Shown one piece after another: positions 19,301 to 26,891 of a stretch of DNA of 64,000 nucleotides. The stretch lies in NCBI RefSeq assembly GCF_008369405.1, contig NZ_VSJJ01000004.1:94303-158302 (forward strand), written 5' to 3'. The DNA is from Streptococcus cristatus. Lineage in GTDB: Bacteria; Bacillota; Bacilli; Lactobacillales; Streptococcaceae. The notes below the pieces were generated by a model. The model had not been told where the DNA came from. It searched no databases and saw only the letters and a list, made by a program, of their open reading frames with translations. Position 1 is the stretch's first letter. Every line of letters begins with the position of its first letter. A program made the position numbers and the translations under genes.

Positions 19301-20217
19301 AAGATGACAAGAATGGTGTTGCTCTAACTGAAATGACTTTCTTGGCACCAAGTGAATTAGCTAAGGAAAGTACAAATTCTAAGATTTTGGTAGGTGGAAA
19401 AGAACTGCCAGACTTCTCTCAAGAGCGTCAGAATTATCAAGTGACGTATACAGGTCAACGTCCGAAGATTACAGTAGCAGAAAGCGACCAAGTAGCTTCA
19501 ACGGTTGTGGATAGTGGAGATGACCATTTGCCAGTCTTGGTGCACCTTGTTTCAGAAAATGGTAAGCATGTCAAGGAATACCGCATCCAATTGACCAAGG
19601 AAAAACCAGTGACTGGGAAAACTGCAGCTGCTATCCAAGAGGAACTGCCAAGTCTAGAAGTCCTCGAACAAGAGCTCAACTTCCAAACAGTTGAAAAAGA
19701 GGATCCGACGCTCAAACTAGGAGAAAAGCGTGTGGCTCAAGGAGGCCAAAATGGTCAGGAACGAGTTCTCACAGAAGTTTATCCAGATGGTAAGCGAGAA
19801 GAGAAGCTACGAGAAGTTCTTCAAGCTCCGACAGATCGAATCGTACTGGTCGGAACGAAGAAAGAAGATTCTCAGCCATCACCTGATAATTACCATGTGG
19901 CTCCTCAAAAACCGGAAGAGACTGGTAAGGGCGAAACTCGGATTGTAGAAGTTGAGAAAGGTCAAAGTCCGACCCAGCTAGCAGCAGAAAGACTTGCCCA
20001 AGCACCAGCAAAAGCTGAGGAAGAAAAAACAAATGCTGAAGAAGCAAAACAAAAGGCTGAAGAAACAAAATCGGAAGCGAGAAAAGCAAGTCAAACAGAC
20101 AGTGGTCGTTTGCCAAACACAGGGAACCGCTCCGCACAGCTAGCAGCACTGGTAGGAATGGGACTTTTAGGCTTAGTAGCTAGTCTTGTAGCAAAACTAA
20201 AGAAAAAAGAAGATTAA
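13393..20217 (+). CDS. bgaA: Cell-wall-anchored exo-beta-galactosidase BgaA
   Basis: 2274 residues, near pneumococcal BgaA in size. YSIRK signal (residues 11-26, YSIRKFSIGVCSIVIG), acidic low-complexity linker (45-135), GH2 sugar-binding and Ig-like domains (about 140-430), TIM barrel with acid/base Glu555 in WSIGNEIG and nucleophile Glu636 in YGSETSS, several Big_4-type Ig repeats (about 985, 1300, 1380, 1720), two CBM71-like galactose/LacNAc-binding modules (about 1457-1635 and 1805-1990, each with RWTNW), coiled Ala/Glu/Lys stretch, then LPNTG at 2240-2244, helix and KKKED tail. Removes terminal beta-1,4 galactose from host glycans at the cell surface and can act as an adhesin. RBS AAGGAGG; candidate cre just upstream. 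The only gene of its transcript. Confidence 0.95.
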   Translation: MGKDHWNRKRVYSIRKFSIGVCSIVIGTCFLLFGASVAGANPVYAEETTVLVAAEKPVEEKPVEEEVTAEPVTSQAAESVVHSQEEKKEESPQLAKAAEDISAVSQNGAKENGQEATQEKVAQLEIKSATKEEESQMIEDRKVNFNQNWHFKLNANAKEAVQAETDVTSWKKLDLPHDWSIHFDFDHESPAQNEGGQLNGGDAWYRKPLKLDEKDLDKNVRLTFDGVYMDSQVFVNGQLVGHYPNGYNQFSYDITKYLHKDGRENVIAVHVVNKQPSSRWYSGSGIYRDVSLQVTDKVHVEKNGTTILTPELEKQQDGKVATHVTSKIVNTDDKDHEITAEYQIVRRGGEAVTDLIRTASQKIKAHESSTIQARLEVEKPELWTVFNDKPALYELVTRVYRDGQLVDAKKDLFGYRYYNWTPNEGFSLNGQKVKFHGVSLHHDHGSLGAEENYKAEYRRLKQMKEMGVNSIRTTHNPASEQTLQIAAELGLMVQEEAFDTWYGGKKPYDYGRFFEKDATHPEAKKGEKWSDYDLRTMVERGKNNPAIVMWSIGNEIGEANGDAHSLATVKRLVKVIKSVDKTRYVTMGADKFRFGDGSGGHEKIADELDAVGFNYSEDNYKALRAKHPNWLIYGSETSSATRTRGSYFHPEQEWVGSNQSWRNYEQSDYGNDRVGWGKTATASWTFDRDNAGYAGQFIWTGTDYIGEPTPWHNQNNTPVKSSYFGIVDTAGIPKNDYYLYQSQWVSAKKKPMVHLLPHWNWEDQDLADNVADAENKIPVRAYSNAASVELYLNNQSLGVKKFNKKETSDGRSYQEGANPQELYLEWKVAYQPGTLEAVARDEQGKEIARDKIVTAGQPAGVRLIKEEHAIAADGKDLTYIYYEIVDRDGNVVPTANNLVRFQLHGQGQLVGVDNGEQASRERYKEQADGSWIRKAFNGKGVAIVKSTDQAGKFTLTAHSGLLKSDQVTVFTGKDEQKEKTVLGTEVPKVRTVLGQAPSLPATVPFVYSDGSRAERPVTWSQADVSHSGIVTVKGEADGRQVEARVEVLAVERELPVIKRVAPGTDLSSVDKSIPLALTDGSVEHYDVDKWEIAPEEQAKLSVAGSRIPMTGHLAGDTISATLLVEEGEAAGPVTPLVTVGGEAVSDLTSQKPVHYQSLAYGAQLPSVAATAENADVTVVQASASNGMRANIYVQPKDGGALQTYAVQFLEEAPKIDHLSLQVEQADGLKEDQTVQLTVLAHYQDGTQAVLQADKVAFSTKGEGKVAVRKGTLELHKPGNVTLKAEYDGAEGQVELAIQANTEKKVVQAVRPVHVVTDLHQEPKLPTTVTVEYDKGFPKVHKVTWQAVEKENLDRYHAFEVVGKVEGIEQEARAKVSVEGIVAVEEVSVTTPLAEAPHLPESVRTYHSNGQVSSAKVTWDAISPSQYQKEGVFTVTGQVEGSQLPTKLHVRVSAKTENGANISDQWTGSELPLAFASDSNPSDLVSYVNDKVISYTDQPANRWTNWNRQDEASVGVLFGDSGIMTKRAVDNLNVAFHEDHGVGAPKSYVIEYYAGKTVPTAPKNPSFVESEEHVFNDAANWKPVTNLKAPDQLKAGEMNHFNFDKVDTYALRIRMVRADDKWGTSITEVQIFSKQVAAAKEAETRIQVAGQDLPNFNPSLTDYYLPANDGKVPAVTASVSNNGLATVVPSVHEGDPVRVVVKAENGDILGEYRLHFTTDKDLLARKPVAAVKQSRLLHLGQSLDLPNKVPVYFTGTSDYEVKDLTVEWEPVPAENLAKAGEFTVRGRVLGSDLPVELSVRVTDKQGASVSDNPYYDENGNQAFASATNDIDSGSHDRVDYTNDGDHDDSRRWTNWSATPSANPEVSAGVIFKDQGKIVERTVVQAKLRFFADSGTDAPSKLVLERYVGPDFDAPVYYSNYQAYEPNHPFNNPDNWEAVPYNINQEIQAGTELTASFNAVKSKAMRWRMERKDDKNGVALTEMTFLAPSELAKESTNSKILVGGKELPDFSQERQNYQVTYTGQRPKITVAESDQVASTVVDSGDDHLPVLVHLVSENGKHVKEYRIQLTKEKPVTGKTAAAIQEELPSLEVLEQELNFQTVEKEDPTLKLGEKRVAQGGQNGQERVLTEVYPDGKREEKLREVLQAPTDRIVLVGTKKEDSQPSPDNYHVAPQKPEETGKGETRIVEVEKGQSPTQLAAERLAQAPAKAEEEKTNAEEAKQKAEETKSEARKASQTDSGRLPNTGNRSAQLAALVGMGLLGLVASLVAKLKKKED

Positions 20218-20260
20218 GTCTCTAGAAGATGAATCTTGACAACTAAAACTGTCGAATGAA

Positions 20261-20290
20261 AGACCAAGGTAGATGCCTTGGTCTTTTTGG
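20261..20290 (+). terminator. Terminator after bgaA
   Basis: GACCAAGG (20262-20269) / CCTTGGTC (20276-20283) stem followed by TTTTT. Confidence 0.88.
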
Positions 20291-20358
20291 AGTGTTTCAA
20301 GAAATAAACTAGAAGATAAAGCTTTTGAACTATCAATCGTCAAATTTTCTATTTAAGA

Positions 20359-20372
20359 TGACAAAAATGTAA
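20359..20372. promoter_or_regulatory. BceR-type box before the 43-residue ORF
   Basis: TGACA-AAAA-TGTAA fits TnACA-N4-TGTnA. It is followed 15 bases later by TGAAAGGTTA and ATGG, the same arrangement as at 5041 and 20952. The nearest co-directed gene is the small ORF at 20488. Confidence 0.65.
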
Positions 20373-20487
20373 GTTTAAAGCTTAAAATGAAAGGTTATTC
20401 GATGGTAGTGGGACGGGGAATTTTATATCATATAGGTGTAAGGAAAAACAAATCAAAAATCAATATCCAAATAAAAGGAGGCCCACT

Positions 20488-20619
20488 ATGAAAACAAATC
20501 TCTTCAGCCACAAACAGCACACTCCAAAGGCTCAGAAGATTTCCAAGGAGGAAATCGAAAAAACTAGACTGGGCTGTGCATCAAGCCAGTATTATTTCTG
20601 GTTACAATATAGTCATTAA
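20488..20619 (+). CDS. Small 43-residue ORF behind a BceR-type box
   Basis: Begins MKTNLFSHKQHTPKAQ and ends WLQYSH, with a strong RBS (AAAAGGAGG, 8 bases before ATG). Basic and charged N-terminal half, aromatic C-terminal half. Not recognised. Either a genuine small peptide induced with the Bce regulon or the 5' remnant of a gene cut off by the repeat element that begins 17 bp after its stop. Confidence 0.4.
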   Translation: MKTNLFSHKQHTPKAQKISKEEIEKTRLGCASSQYYFWLQYSH

Positions 20620-20636
20620 GAAGTAGATGCAGTGAA

Positions 20637-20822
20637 GGGGCTGGGATGAGAGTGGGACAGAAATCGGTAATTCGTTAGAATTCGATTTCGTCGTCCCACC
20701 TCCGCACAGTTGAGTAGGGCTGTAAAAGCTGATGAAATCAGCGTAGTAGAGCCCACTCAACCACTGCGTCTTGCTTGACAATCCAAAGACAATTGAGAGG
20801 CTAGGACTTTTGTCCCAGCCCC
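20637..20822. repeat. Dispersed intergenic repeat, copy 1
   Basis: A 186-bp non-coding unit with perfect 10-bp terminal inverted repeats (GGGGCTGGGA / TCCCAGCCCC). A second copy lies at 56357-56526; the copies share long identical blocks (such as the CGATTTCGTCGTCCCACCTC core), and copy 1 has about 11 extra bases near 20760. Internal self-complementarity (GTGGGACAGAAATCG with CGATTTCGTCGTCCCAC) suggests a folded RNA or a MITE-like element of the BOX/RUP kind. Confidence 0.85.
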
Positions 20823-20951
20823 ACCACCTTTTTGCCCAAATGGAACTGAAAGTTCAGGGGAAAGAGAGGCAAACTTGCAAAGTAGCTCAAGTCATACAGT
20901 CATCTTCCCTTAGTGAAAATCAAGTTTTTACATAACTTGAAGATATCTAAG

Positions 20952-20965
20952 TGACAAAAATGTAA
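20952..20965. promoter_or_regulatory. BceR-type box before bceAB copy 2
   Basis: TGACA-AAAA-TGTAA, identical to the box at 20359, followed 15 bases later by TGAAAGATTA and ATGG. It stands 94 bp before bceA copy 2, so the single BceRS system at 3.4-5.0 kb probably controls this pair as well. Confidence 0.7.
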
Positions 20966-21058
20966 GATAAGAGTTTAAAATGAAAGATTAGCTTATGGAA
21001 ACTTGTCAAGCTTTTCGGTATGATAATAGTATCAAGTAATGAAAAAGAGGTTCAAGTA

Positions 21059-21826
21059 ATGACATTATTAGATGTACAACATGTGAAAAAGATTTATAAA
21101 ACCCGCTTTCAGGGTAGTCAAGTAGAGGCGCTAAAGGACATTCACTTTACGGTAGAAAAAGGCGAATATGTCGCCATCATGGGGGAGTCAGGCTCCGGGA
21201 AATCCACCCTACTCAACATCCTAGCCATGCTGGACAAGCCGACTGAAGGCCGTGTTTTCCTCAACGGAACTGATACGGCAACCATCAAAAATAGTCAGGC
21301 TTCTAGCTTCCGTCGAGAAAAATTGGGCTTTGTCTTTCAGGATTTCAACCTGCTGGATACCCTGTCGGTCAAGGATAATATCCTCTTGCCTCTAGTGCTC
21401 TCGCGTCGTCCCATTACTGAGATGATGCAAAAGTTGGTGACGACCTGCAATGAGCTGGGGATTAACAAACTCCAAGAGAAGTTCCCTTATGAAATTTCTG
21501 GTGGTCAGAAGCAACGGGTTGCAGTGGCTCGGGCCATCATCACAGAGCCTGAGATTTTGCTGGCAGATGAGCCGACAGGAGCCTTGGATTCTAAGTCTTC
21601 GGCGGCGTTGCTAGATGTCTTTGACGATATCAATGACCGCGGCCAGACCATTCTCATGGTGACTCACTCGACTTCAGCTGCCAGTCGGGCCAAGCGGGTG
21701 CTCTTTATCAAGGACGGGATTCTTTACAACCAAATCTTTCGTGGCAACAAGACTGAGCGGCAGATGTTCCAAGAGATTTCCGATACTCTGACAGTTATGG
21801 CAAGTGAGGTGGAAGCTCATGCTTAG
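21059..21826 (+). CDS. BceA-type ABC transporter ATPase, copy 2
   Basis: 255 residues, same motifs as copy 1 (GESGSGKST, ISGGQK, LLADEPTGALD). Only Ser-to-Pro in SRRPITEMM and Lys-to-Gln just after separate the two products before a different tail (VEAHA against VGDYVQTNE). The DNA differs at many synonymous sites in the 5' third but is almost identical around 21470-21560, so the copies are mosaic. ATG 21059 chosen over 21020 by comparison with copy 1. Overlaps the permease start. Confidence 0.92.
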   Translation: MTLLDVQHVKKIYKTRFQGSQVEALKDIHFTVEKGEYVAIMGESGSGKSTLLNILAMLDKPTEGRVFLNGTDTATIKNSQASSFRREKLGFVFQDFNLLDTLSVKDNILLPLVLSRRPITEMMQKLVTTCNELGINKLQEKFPYEISGGQKQRVAVARAIITEPEILLADEPTGALDSKSSAALLDVFDDINDRGQTILMVTHSTSAASRAKRVLFIKDGILYNQIFRGNKTERQMFQEISDTLTVMASEVEAHA

Positions 21827-23807
21827 ATTAACTAGTAAGCTTGCGCTTTCTAACTTAATCAAAAATCGTAAGCTTTATTATCCTTTCGCTCTGGCGACCT
21901 GTCTGGCTATCGCCATCTCCTACATCTTTTTCTCCCTGACCTTTAATCCCAATTTAGTAAAAATGACCGGTGCAAGCGCCGTTTCTATGGTGCTATCTTT
22001 TGGGATGGTTATTGTCAGCATCACGACCAGCATTATCGTCTTTTATGCTAATAGCTTTGTTTTCAAGAATCGCTCCAAAGAGCTAGGTCTTTACAGTGTG
22101 CTAGGGCTCAATAAATCCCACATCTTTGTCATGGTGGTGATCGAATTACTGGTATTTGGTCTGGTCACCCTTATCCTCGGACTAGGGATTGGACTCTTGT
22201 TTGACAAGCTGATCTATGCTCTCTTGCTGAAAATCATGGCGATGAAGGTCGTCTTGGCGTCAACTTTTCAGCCCGCTGTAGTTATCGTGGTTGCTATTTT
22301 CTACGCCTTTGTCTTTTTCTGCCTGATGATTAGCAATGGTCTGCGCTTGAGAAAGCTCGATGCGCTGCAATTGGTCAAAGAAAAGAATAGCGGAGAAAAG
22401 AAAAGTCGCTTTTTATTCCTGCAAACGCTACTTGGCCTTGCAGCCTTGGCTTATGGTTACTTCCTTGCACTAGGAGTGACCAATCCCTTATCAGCAGTCG
22501 TTACCTTCTTTGTCGCAGTGCTCTTTGTGATTCTGGGAACCTACCTGCTCTTTAATGCTGGAATTACGGTTTTTCTGCTATTTTTGAAAAAGAAGAAGTC
22601 CTATTATTACCAACCCAATAACATGATTTCCGTTTCCAACCTGATTTTCCGAATGAAGAAAAATGCGGTGGGTCTGGCAACAATTGCTATCCTATCAACC
22701 ATGGTCTTGGTAACCTTATCTGGCGGAGCTAATATCTATGCTGGTGGTGACTACATGCAAAAAGCTATGTTTCCTCATGATTTTAGTATTCAAGGAAAAG
22801 GAGTCACGGGTGAGCAGATGGACCAAGCGCTGACAGAGTTTGTGAATGAGCAGCAGTTGCCAGTCACGAAGAAAGTTATCTATCCATACTATACGATGGG
22901 AGTAAAAAGTCGCGTCGGTAACCAGCTTGATATTTTCGATGCCAATCAGAAATTTGTCACGCCGAAGGCTTACATTCTAGCGGTTTCAGAAGCGGATTAT
23001 CAGAGTATGACAGGGAAAACTCTGAATCTTGGGGATGACGAGGTGGCACTCTATCAGCAAGGGGTGAAGTTAGATTCCAAGCAAGACTTGCAGCTGGCTG
23101 GTCAGACCTTTAAAATCAAAGAGGAACTCAAAGAAGACTTTATCTTTGGCAATTTGCCAGACCAGATGAACATGATCGTCCCAGAGAAAATCTACATGGT
23201 CCTTAAAAATCCAAGTCAAGTATTCTCCACACTGATGGACAAATACGCTGTGAACCTTGATTATTATGGTGGACTCAATACTAAGCTATCAACAGAAGAA
23301 CAGCGCAATCTGCGGGATGCTTACCAAGAGAAGCTGCATCTATTTAACCTGACCTTGCCTGAAAACCAAGCAGTCTATGGTTCGGTGACAGCCTTTGATA
23401 AGCAAGAAATCAAAGGAATGCTGGGCGGTATGTTCTTCATCGGTATCTTTCTATCAATCGTCTTTATGCTGGGAACCATCCTCATCATCTACTACAAGCA
23501 GATTTCAGAAGGGTACGAGGATCGGGATCGCTTTGTGATTCTACAAAAGGTCGGTCTGGATGAGAAGCAAATTAGACAAACCATTCGGAAACAGATCTTG
23601 ATTGTTTTCTTCCTGCCACTGGCCTTCGCCTTTATCCATCTGACCTTTGCCTATCATATGTTGAGCTTGATCTTGTCTGCCCTCGGTGTGCTTAACTCAG
23701 TTCTCATGCTGGCTGTGACGCTAGGTGTCTGTGCTATCTTCTTTATCAGCTATGTCATTGTCTTTATGATTACTTCTCGGAGTTATCGTACGATTGTTTC
23801 TATGTAA
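21819..23807 (+). CDS. BceB-type FtsX-domain permease, copy 2
   Basis: 662 residues, same plan as copy 1: TM1, three-helix FtsX unit, further helices, an extracellular domain of about 200 residues (from about 305), C-terminal FtsX unit with YYKQISEGYEDRDRFVILQK nearly as in copy 1. Membrane parts are similar, but the extracellular domain is strongly different, which suggests another peptide specificity. ATG 21819 chosen (GAGGTGG upstream); GTG 21804 has no RBS. Overlaps bceA by 8 bp. Confidence 0.9.
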   Translation: MLRLTSKLALSNLIKNRKLYYPFALATCLAIAISYIFFSLTFNPNLVKMTGASAVSMVLSFGMVIVSITTSIIVFYANSFVFKNRSKELGLYSVLGLNKSHIFVMVVIELLVFGLVTLILGLGIGLLFDKLIYALLLKIMAMKVVLASTFQPAVVIVVAIFYAFVFFCLMISNGLRLRKLDALQLVKEKNSGEKKSRFLFLQTLLGLAALAYGYFLALGVTNPLSAVVTFFVAVLFVILGTYLLFNAGITVFLLFLKKKKSYYYQPNNMISVSNLIFRMKKNAVGLATIAILSTMVLVTLSGGANIYAGGDYMQKAMFPHDFSIQGKGVTGEQMDQALTEFVNEQQLPVTKKVIYPYYTMGVKSRVGNQLDIFDANQKFVTPKAYILAVSEADYQSMTGKTLNLGDDEVALYQQGVKLDSKQDLQLAGQTFKIKEELKEDFIFGNLPDQMNMIVPEKIYMVLKNPSQVFSTLMDKYAVNLDYYGGLNTKLSTEEQRNLRDAYQEKLHLFNLTLPENQAVYGSVTAFDKQEIKGMLGGMFFIGIFLSIVFMLGTILIIYYKQISEGYEDRDRFVILQKVGLDEKQIRQTIRKQILIVFFLPLAFAFIHLTFAYHMLSLILSALGVLNSVLMLAVTLGVCAIFFISYVIVFMITSRSYRTIVSM

Positions 23808-23835
23808 GAAGTTGGGTTTTCCCAGCTTCTTATTT
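23806..23835 (+). terminator. Terminator after bceAB copy 2
   Basis: AAGAAGTTGGG / CCCAGCTTCTT stem with a TTTT loop, followed by ATTTTG. Confidence 0.75.
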
Positions 23836-23938
23836 TGCTTTTCTTTGCCCGATGAAAAAGGGGCAGATAAAAAGAGACTTTGGTAAATCTAACAATCTAT
23901 GATATAATAAACCATCTATGCCTTGGAGGGAGATTGCT

Positions 23939-25339
23939 ATGAATATTTTTCGAAAAAAAGATGCTAGTAAAAACCGGACAGGAATGCGGCGGCATCTGAA
24001 ACTGGTGGATTTGATTCTTTTGGGAATTGGGGCCATGGTCGGTACCGGGATTTTCACGGTTACGGGAATTGGAGCGGCGACTTATGCTGGTCCAGCTTTG
24101 ATTGTGTCGATCGTGATTTCTGCCCTGTGTGTCAGCATCTCTGCCCTGTTTTATGCAGAGTTTGCCTCTCGAGTCCCAGCTAATGGCGGAGCTTACAGCT
24201 ATATTTACGCTGTTTTAGGGGAATTTCCGGCCTGGATGGCTGGTTGGCTGACCATCATGGAATTTATGACAGCCATATCAGGTGTGGCTTCTGGTTGGGC
24301 CTCTTACCTGAAAGGGTTGCTGGGCGGTTTTGGTTTTCAGTTACCGACAGCCTTAAATGGAACTTTTGCTCCACAAGCAGGGACCTACGTCGATATTTTG
24401 CCAATTTTGGTCATTCTTTTTGTGACGGGTGTGGTGCTTCTAAATTCAAAAGCAGCCCTGCGCTTTAATTCAGCCTTGGTTGTCCTCAAATTCTCAGCCT
24501 TGGCTCTCTTTATTCTCGTTGGACTTTTCCATCTCCGACCTGAGAATTGGTCCAACTTTGCACCGTTCGGCTTTGGTCAAATCTATGGCGGACAGACGGG
24601 GATTATGGCTGGAGCTTCTCTGATGTTCTTTGCTTTTCTAGGCTTTGAGTCGATTTCCATGTCTGTGGATGAGATTAAAGAGCCACAAAAAAATGTGCCG
24701 CGCGGAATTGTCCTTTCTCTTGGGATCGTGACCATTCTCTATATCTTGGTAACCTTGGTCTTGACAGGCTTGGTCCACTACACCAAGCTAAATGTCCCAG
24801 ATGCAGTAGCCTTCTCCCTTCGCAGTATTGGGATGGATTGGGCGGCTAATTATGTCTCTATCGTCGCTATTTTGACCCTGATCACGGTCTGTATCTCCAT
24901 GACCTATGCCTTGTCTCGGATGATTTACAGCATAGCGCGTGACGGACTTTTACCGCGGTCTTTCAAGGAATTGACTGCTACTAGCCGCGTACCCCAAAAT
25001 GCTACTGTCTTGGTGGGGATTGCCTCGGCTATCTGTGCGGGTATCTTCCCTCTTGCCAGCATCGCTTCTTTCCTCAACATCTGTACTCTGGCTTATCTGA
25101 TTATGCTGGCCTTTGCCATCTTGAAGTTGCGCAAGGAAAAGGGGCAGCCCAAGGCAGGAGAGTTTAAAACTCCGCTGGTGCCTCTAACTCCGATTTTGTC
25201 CATTGTCATCTGCCTTTCCTTTATGACTCAGTACACGTGGGACACTTGGTTGGCCTTTGGCATCGCCCTGCTTTTGGGAATTTTGATTTACTTTGGCTAC
25301 GGCTATCGTCATTCGGAAATAGAAGTGAAAGAAAAGTAG
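23939..25339 (+). CDS. APC-family amino acid permease (YfnA/CAT-like)
   Basis: 466 residues, about 12 membrane helices. LGIGAMVGTGIFTVTG in TM1 and FLGFESISMSVDEIKEPQKN in the TM6 region are typical of cationic amino acid transporter-like APC permeases. ATG 23939 chosen because GGAGGGAG lies just upstream; ATG 23918 in frame has no RBS. Monocistronic or with the small gene that follows. Substrate cannot be read from the sequence. Confidence 0.88.
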   Translation: MNIFRKKDASKNRTGMRRHLKLVDLILLGIGAMVGTGIFTVTGIGAATYAGPALIVSIVISALCVSISALFYAEFASRVPANGGAYSYIYAVLGEFPAWMAGWLTIMEFMTAISGVASGWASYLKGLLGGFGFQLPTALNGTFAPQAGTYVDILPILVILFVTGVVLLNSKAALRFNSALVVLKFSALALFILVGLFHLRPENWSNFAPFGFGQIYGGQTGIMAGASLMFFAFLGFESISMSVDEIKEPQKNVPRGIVLSLGIVTILYILVTLVLTGLVHYTKLNVPDAVAFSLRSIGMDWAANYVSIVAILTLITVCISMTYALSRMIYSIARDGLLPRSFKELTATSRVPQNATVLVGIASAICAGIFPLASIASFLNICTLAYLIMLAFAILKLRKEKGQPKAGEFKTPLVPLTPILSIVICLSFMTQYTWDTWLAFGIALLLGILIYFGYGYRHSEIEVKEK

Positions 25340-25380
25340 TGTAAAAAGTTGTTTTAAACAGAAAGTAGAAGGAGAAAAGA

Positions 25381-25650
25381 ATGAAGAATTTTAACCTAAC
25401 GAAAAAGAAGAAAGTTTGGCTGATTGCGCTTGCCTTACTTGCCCTTATCTTACTAGCTATTGTAATCAATATCCAGCTGAATCAACCCGAACATATGAGT
25501 GCTGACTATGTTGGCCTTTGGAAGTCAAGATGGCATGAGGAAAATAAAGACTGGCTCTATCCTCTGAAAAATATCTGTCTTGTTCTTTTGGCAGTTCTAG
25601 CTGGTTCGGGTCTCATGATTGCGTTTTCCAAGAGTGAGAGATGGAAATAA
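25381..25650 (+). CDS. Small two-TM membrane protein, unknown
   Basis: 89 residues: basic start (KNFNLTKKKKVW), helix 12-31, a polar middle (MSADYVGLWKSRWHEENKDW), helix 62-80, basic end. No family recognised. RBS AAGGAG 6 bases before ATG. Lies 41 bp after the permease stop and may be co-transcribed with it. Confidence 0.6.
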   Translation: MKNFNLTKKKKVWLIALALLALILLAIVINIQLNQPEHMSADYVGLWKSRWHEENKDWLYPLKNICLVLLAVLAGSGLMIAFSKSERWK

Positions 25651-25751
25651 GCTTTATGAGAATGAGACCATCCAGCCAGATATCCTGACAGACTATCCTT
25701 TATAAGAGGCGGAGTCTTGGTTGAAGGGACAGATGGGAGAATAGTTCATTG

Positions 25752-25776
25752 AAAGCAGTCAAAGAGACTGCTTTTC
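25752..25776 (+). terminator. Terminator before the acetyltransferase pair
   Basis: AAAGCAGTC / GACTGCTTT stem, 5-nt loop, TTTTC tail. A TATAAT box just downstream (around 25780) probably starts the next transcript. Confidence 0.75.
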
Positions 25777-25807
25777 TGCTATAATAAAGAGAAGAACGAG
25801 GTGACAA

Positions 25808-26233
25808 ATGATTCGTAAGGTAAAACTAAGAGACGCTGCAGCCATTCAGCGACTCAATGCTGAGTGCCTGGGCTATGACTTCGATAGGGAAGCGACGGAG
25901 GCTCAACTGAAGAGGCTGCTAGAGAATGACCAGCATTTGATTTTGGTAGTTGAAGAAGACGGTCAGGTCATAGGATACGCTCATGCGGCTAGCTACGACT
26001 GTCTCTATTTTCCGTCCTTGCTCAATCTCTTGGCTTTGGCCGTCGCTCAGGATTTTCAAGGGCAGGGACATGGCAGAGCGCTGATGCAAGCCTTGCGTGA
26101 AGAGGGAAAAGCAGCAGGCTACACAGGAATTCGGATTAATTCAGGCATTTCCCGCACATCAGCCCATGAATTTTATCGCAGTCTCGGCTGCAGCGAAAAA
26201 GCAGACCAGAAACGCTTTTATTGGGGATTTTAG
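25808..26233 (+). CDS. GNAT family N-acetyltransferase
   Basis: 141 residues. IRKVKLRDAAAIQRLNAE start, acetyl-CoA-binding loop around DFQGQGHGRALMQAL (residues 79-93), and final HEFYRSLGCSEKADQKRFYW typical of GNAT enzymes. Acceptor unknown. First gene of a two-gene GNAT operon, 15 bp from the next. Confidence 0.88.
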   Translation: MIRKVKLRDAAAIQRLNAECLGYDFDREATEAQLKRLLENDQHLILVVEEDGQVIGYAHAASYDCLYFPSLLNLLALAVAQDFQGQGHGRALMQALREEGKAAGYTGIRINSGISRTSAHEFYRSLGCSEKADQKRFYWGF

Positions 26234-26248
26234 AGAAAGGAGGAGTAG

Positions 26249-26707
26249 ATGATGATTGAACCACTAAGCCAGCAACATGCTTTGGAAATTGCTAAGGACT
26301 GGCATTATGAGGCGCCTTATGACTTTTATGATATGAAAAATGACCTGGAAGATTATGAAGAACTGGTTTCTCCAGAAGCGCGTGGGGACCGTTATTATCA
26401 AGTGGTGCGAGAGGGGAAGCTCTATGGATTTTTCTGCTTGGAGGAGAAAGGTGAGCGAACTTTAGAGCTTGGTTTGGGCATGAAGCCGGAGCACTGCGGA
26501 AAAGGCCAAGGCGCTTCATTTCTGCAGGAAATTCTGGACTTTATCATGAAAAATTTTGCGCCCCAAGTCATAAGGCTATCCGTAGCTGACTTCAATCACC
26601 GAGCCCAGCAGCTTTATCTCAACATGGGCTTTGAAGTGGTGAGGCGCATTCCGCAGGAAAGCAATGGCGATATTCATCTCTTTGTGGAGATGGAGAAGAA
26701 GCTTTAA
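26249..26707 (+). CDS. GNAT family N-acetyltransferase
   Basis: 152 residues with acetyl-CoA motif MKPEHCGKGQGASFLQEILD and C-terminal NHRAQQLYLNMGFEVVRR. RBS AAGGAGGAG ahead of a double ATG (26249/26252). Follows another GNAT gene; unrelated enough not to be a recent duplicate. Acceptor unknown. It is the last chromosomal gene before the integrated element. Confidence 0.87.
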   Translation: MMIEPLSQQHALEIAKDWHYEAPYDFYDMKNDLEDYEELVSPEARGDRYYQVVREGKLYGFFCLEEKGERTLELGLGMKPEHCGKGQGASFLQEILDFIMKNFAPQVIRLSVADFNHRAQQLYLNMGFEVVRRIPQESNGDIHLFVEMEKKL

Positions 26708-26756
26708 CTTACCTATGACTGCTAATAGCAAATTTTGATAAGAGTATTAATAAACA

Positions 26757-26788
26757 AAAGGAGAAAAACATGACATTTGAAGAAATTT
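26757..26788 (+). repeat. attL of the element
   Basis: Contains the exact 20-bp core CATGACATTTGAAGAAATTT (26769-26788) shared with attR, preceded by AAAGGAGAAAAA. It keeps the chromosomal RBS and the first six codons of the target gene (MTFEEI), then hits TAG, so the native translation start now yields only a hexapeptide. Confidence 0.9.
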
Positions 26789-26891
26789 AGAAAAACCATG
26801 ATTGTAGATATTCTTTAGTGTCTCTTTACAGTGATTTATAGCGGTTTATAGCAAGAATACCCATATTAGTTCATCTTTGATATTCTTCAGG

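Noticed and set aside
14515..19715. Numerous antisense frames within bgaA
   Set aside because: Shadows of a single long gene; no RBS or domain sequence.
25660..25740. Short coding-like fragment before the first GNAT gene
   Set aside because: No start, no family resemblance; only a few codons long.
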